Positions 7,001-7,497 of a stretch of 7,497 nt of DNA are shown here, piece after piece (position 1 is the stretch's first letter; each line of letters opens with the position of its first letter). This stretch comes from Cytophagales bacterium. GTDB taxonomy: Bacteria; Bacteroidota; Bacteroidia; Cytophagales; Cyclobacteriaceae. The notes under the pieces are model-generated. The model was not told the origin of the DNA, searched no databases, and saw only the letters and a program-made list of their open reading frames with translations. The position numbers and the translations under genes were made by a program. The stretch spans positions 1-7,497 of the forward strand of contig JAGUUF010000079.1 of assembly GCA_020063545.1 (NCBI GenBank), in the 5' to 3' direction.

Positions 7001-7199
7001 CAGGCCTGTACTAATGACGGCCCTTGTGGCTTCGCTGGGCTTTCTCCCGATGGCCCTCTCGCAGGGAAGCGGTGCGGAAGTGCAGCGGCCGCTTGCAACC
7101 GTAGTTATTGGCGGCCTGGTAAGCGCCACATTTCTAACGTTGGTTGTTTTACCGTGCCTGTATTCGTTAGCCGAACAGGTATCGAATCATAAAAAGTAG
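4077..7199 (+). CDS. czcA: Heavy-metal efflux RND pump, CzcA/CusA family
   Basis: This 1040-residue inner-membrane proton/metal antiporter is the pump subunit of a tripartite efflux complex. It has full family length and the usual two halves: TM1 (about 14-33), a large periplasmic loop (34-344), TM2-TM7 (about 345-557), a second loop (558-874) and TM8-TM12 (about 875-1028). The TM4 signature DFGLIVDGAVIIVE (401-414) has D401, D407 and E414, matching the proton-relay acids of CzcA (D402, D408, E415). This points to divalent cations (Co, Zn, Cd, Ni) rather than Cu/Ag, whose CusA-type pumps carry a different motif. Other family landmarks are LPIDAVPDIT (34-43), GEFLPELDEGD (560-570), PTDPMP (617-622) and FNELMTGARQDV (674-685). 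ATG 4077 is the only usable start, since a TGA stop lies three codons upstream (4068). No TolC domain is fused at the C-terminus, unlike some Bacteroidota homologues. The exact metal cannot be read. Confidence 0.96.
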   Translation: MLNWIIEFSLRNKLIILLLLAGLVGWGSYSVTQLPIDAVPDITNNQVQIITTAPSQSAQDIERLVTFPVEQTMATIPGIVEIRSFSRFGLSVVTIVFTDNTDVYWARQQVNERLVDAKKLIPAGVGTPELAPVTTGLGEIYQYIVTTKPGYESRYSLTELRTIQDWIVRRQLLGTKGVADVSSYGGFVKQYEIALDPDRLKSFGIGIQDVFAALEKNNQNTGGAYIEKNSSAYFIRSEGLLTNAEDIKNIVVHHTPAGIPVLLSHIGDVRFGAAIRYGAMTKNGVDETVGAVVMMLKGANSSEVIANVKERIAAIEKTLPEGVVIEAFLDRTKLVNNAISTVTKNLAEGALIVIFVLVLLLGNLRAGLVVASVIPLSMLFAVSMMNVLGISGNLMSLGAIDFGLIVDGAVIIVEASLHHLVTRNSVMKLSQSEMDLEVGSSAKSMMSAAAFGQVIILIVYLPILSLVGIEGKMFKPMAETVMLAITGAFILSVTYVPVASSLLLSRRIRHSVTLADTIIRVIQSAYQPTLRWALKHRVAVVAATVVVFTLSLGLFASLGGEFLPELDEGDFAVETRTLPGSSLSETINATLKGERVLLENFPEVEKVIGKIGASEIPTDPMPLEGADMMVIMKDKSQWVSASTKQEMIEKMQQKLEEQVPGIWFGFQHPIQMRFNELMTGARQDVVLKIYGEDLDKLSHYAELVGKQVSRVEGAEDLFVEKITGLPQIVIRYDREKVAYFGLNLEDINSVINSALAGKAAGVVFEGERRFDLTVRYAPDRRENIEDIRNIVLTTPAGQRVPLYQVAGIELEPGPAQIQRDDAKRRIIVGFNVRGRDVESIVHELRDRIAAEIKFEAGYFITYGGSFKNLEEARGRLLLAVPAALALIFIMLFFAFNSIKQSLLIYTAIPLSAIGGIISLWIRDMPFSISAGVGFIALFGVSVLNGIVLIAEFNKLKGSGIADTETRIKQGTKVRLRPVLMTALVASLGFLPMALSQGSGAEVQRPLATVVIGGLVSATFLTLVVLPCLYSLAEQVSNHKK

Positions 7200-7212
7200 T
7201 TTTCGATTACCG

Positions 7213-7231
7213 TTAATTGAGATTAACCATG
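7213..7231 (+). promoter_or_regulatory. Start-site element, copy 2 (outer-membrane gene)
   Basis: TTAATTGAGATTAACCATG ends on the ATG of the outer-membrane gene and is the partner of the copy at 4061-4079. Bases 7212-7227 form a perfect dyad, GTTAAT-TGAG-ATTAAC, one base before the start codon. There is no Shine-Dalgarno sequence. The dyad could be a protein site or a small RNA stem next to the start; its four-base loop and six pairs make the stem weak. Confidence 0.42.
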
Positions 7232-7497
7232 AAAAAAATACTTATCGTAACGTTGCTTAGTTTGCCGGTTTCTGAAATTGCTGCCCAGGTCTATTCGCTT
7301 GGTCAGGCAATTGAGCAGGCATTGCAGCACAGCCCTTATCTTAAAGCATCTGCATTGGATGTGGAGCGCCATACCGTATTAAAGCGGGCAGCGCCAGAAA
7401 TACCGAAAACTGATTTTCAGTTGTTGTATGGCCAATACAACAGCATTGAAAAACACGACAACAACATTACGATTACCCAAACTATTCCTTTCCCCAC
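7229..7497 (+). CDS. TolC-family outer-membrane efflux protein, 3' end cut by window edge
   Basis: The first 89 residues of an outer-membrane channel are visible; the whole protein should be about 400-450 residues. It begins with a signal peptide (MKKILIVTLLSLPVSEIAAQ, cleavage likely near 19-20). Then comes the usual start of the mature domain, YSLGQAIEQALQHSPYLKAS (22-41), where an L-x-x-A-(I/L)-x-x-A-L-x-x-(N/S)-P pattern marks the first TolC helix. The last bases encode ITITQTIPFP, the turn into the first outer-membrane strand in this family. It starts 29 bp after the pump stop codon, so it is co-transcribed and serves as the exit duct of the same complex (CzcC role). The reading frame is open to base 7497. 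The adaptor gene (CzcB type) is not in the window and most likely follows. Confidence 0.9.
   Translation, partial: MKKILIVTLLSLPVSEIAAQVYSLGQAIEQALQHSPYLKASALDVERHTVLKRAAPEIPKTDFQLLYGQYNSIEKHDNNITITQTIPFP

Noticed and set aside
1..7497. CRISPR array, insertion sequence, tRNA/rRNA or a multi-gene defence system
   Set aside because: No direct-repeat array, transposase, terminal repeats or RNA gene was seen, and all main genes belong to housekeeping-type stress or metal-efflux families.

Overview
The window looks like chromosomal DNA of a member of the Bacteroidota, probably of Cytophagales type. The evidence is a near-consensus Bacteroidota promoter (TTTG, 19 bp, TAnnTTTG) at 3566-3596, starts that mostly lack Shine-Dalgarno sequences, moderate GC content, and protein sequences typical of that phylum. 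The phylum is a fairly safe inference; the genus is not.

Left part (1-2350, minus strand): three closely spaced genes read leftward with gaps of 36 and 31 bp, so probably one operon. In transcription order they are a 208-residue coiled-coil protein with a threefold internal repeat, a tandem universal stress protein (UspA family) whose second domain has lost its nucleotide-binding motif, and a zinc-dependent alcohol dehydrogenase cut by the window edge. The mix suggests a stress or low-oxygen function. A 155-bp divergent intergenic region separates this operon from the rightward genes.

Middle (2506-3516, plus strand): a membrane-bound YdjM/LexA-binding-type metal-dependent hydrolase (PF04307 type) with an extra C-terminal soluble region. 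It is followed by an 84-bp intergenic region packed with dyad symmetry and containing the best promoter of the window.

Right part (3601-7497, plus strand): a heavy-metal efflux locus. It runs from a small secreted His-rich protein (GTG start almost at the predicted transcription start), through a weak terminator-like hairpin, to a 1040-residue CzcA/CusA-family RND pump with the divalent-cation motif DFG...DGA...E, and then a TolC-type outer-membrane protein cut by the right edge. The membrane-fusion adaptor (CzcB type) is not in the window and is expected downstream. Together these would form an envelope-spanning efflux machine for divalent metals such as Co, Zn, Cd or Ni. The His-rich protein is plausibly a periplasmic metal binder or sensor.

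The least expected features are regulatory. A dyad fills the spacer of the promoter at 3566-3596. That promoter seems to give a leaderless or near-leaderless mRNA. A shared element, TTAATnnnGATYAACCATG, overlaps the start codons of both the pump and the outer-membrane gene, and its GATTAACC core recurs in the promoter dyad. I see no RNA genes, CRISPR arrays or insertion sequences, and no clearly new multi-gene system.
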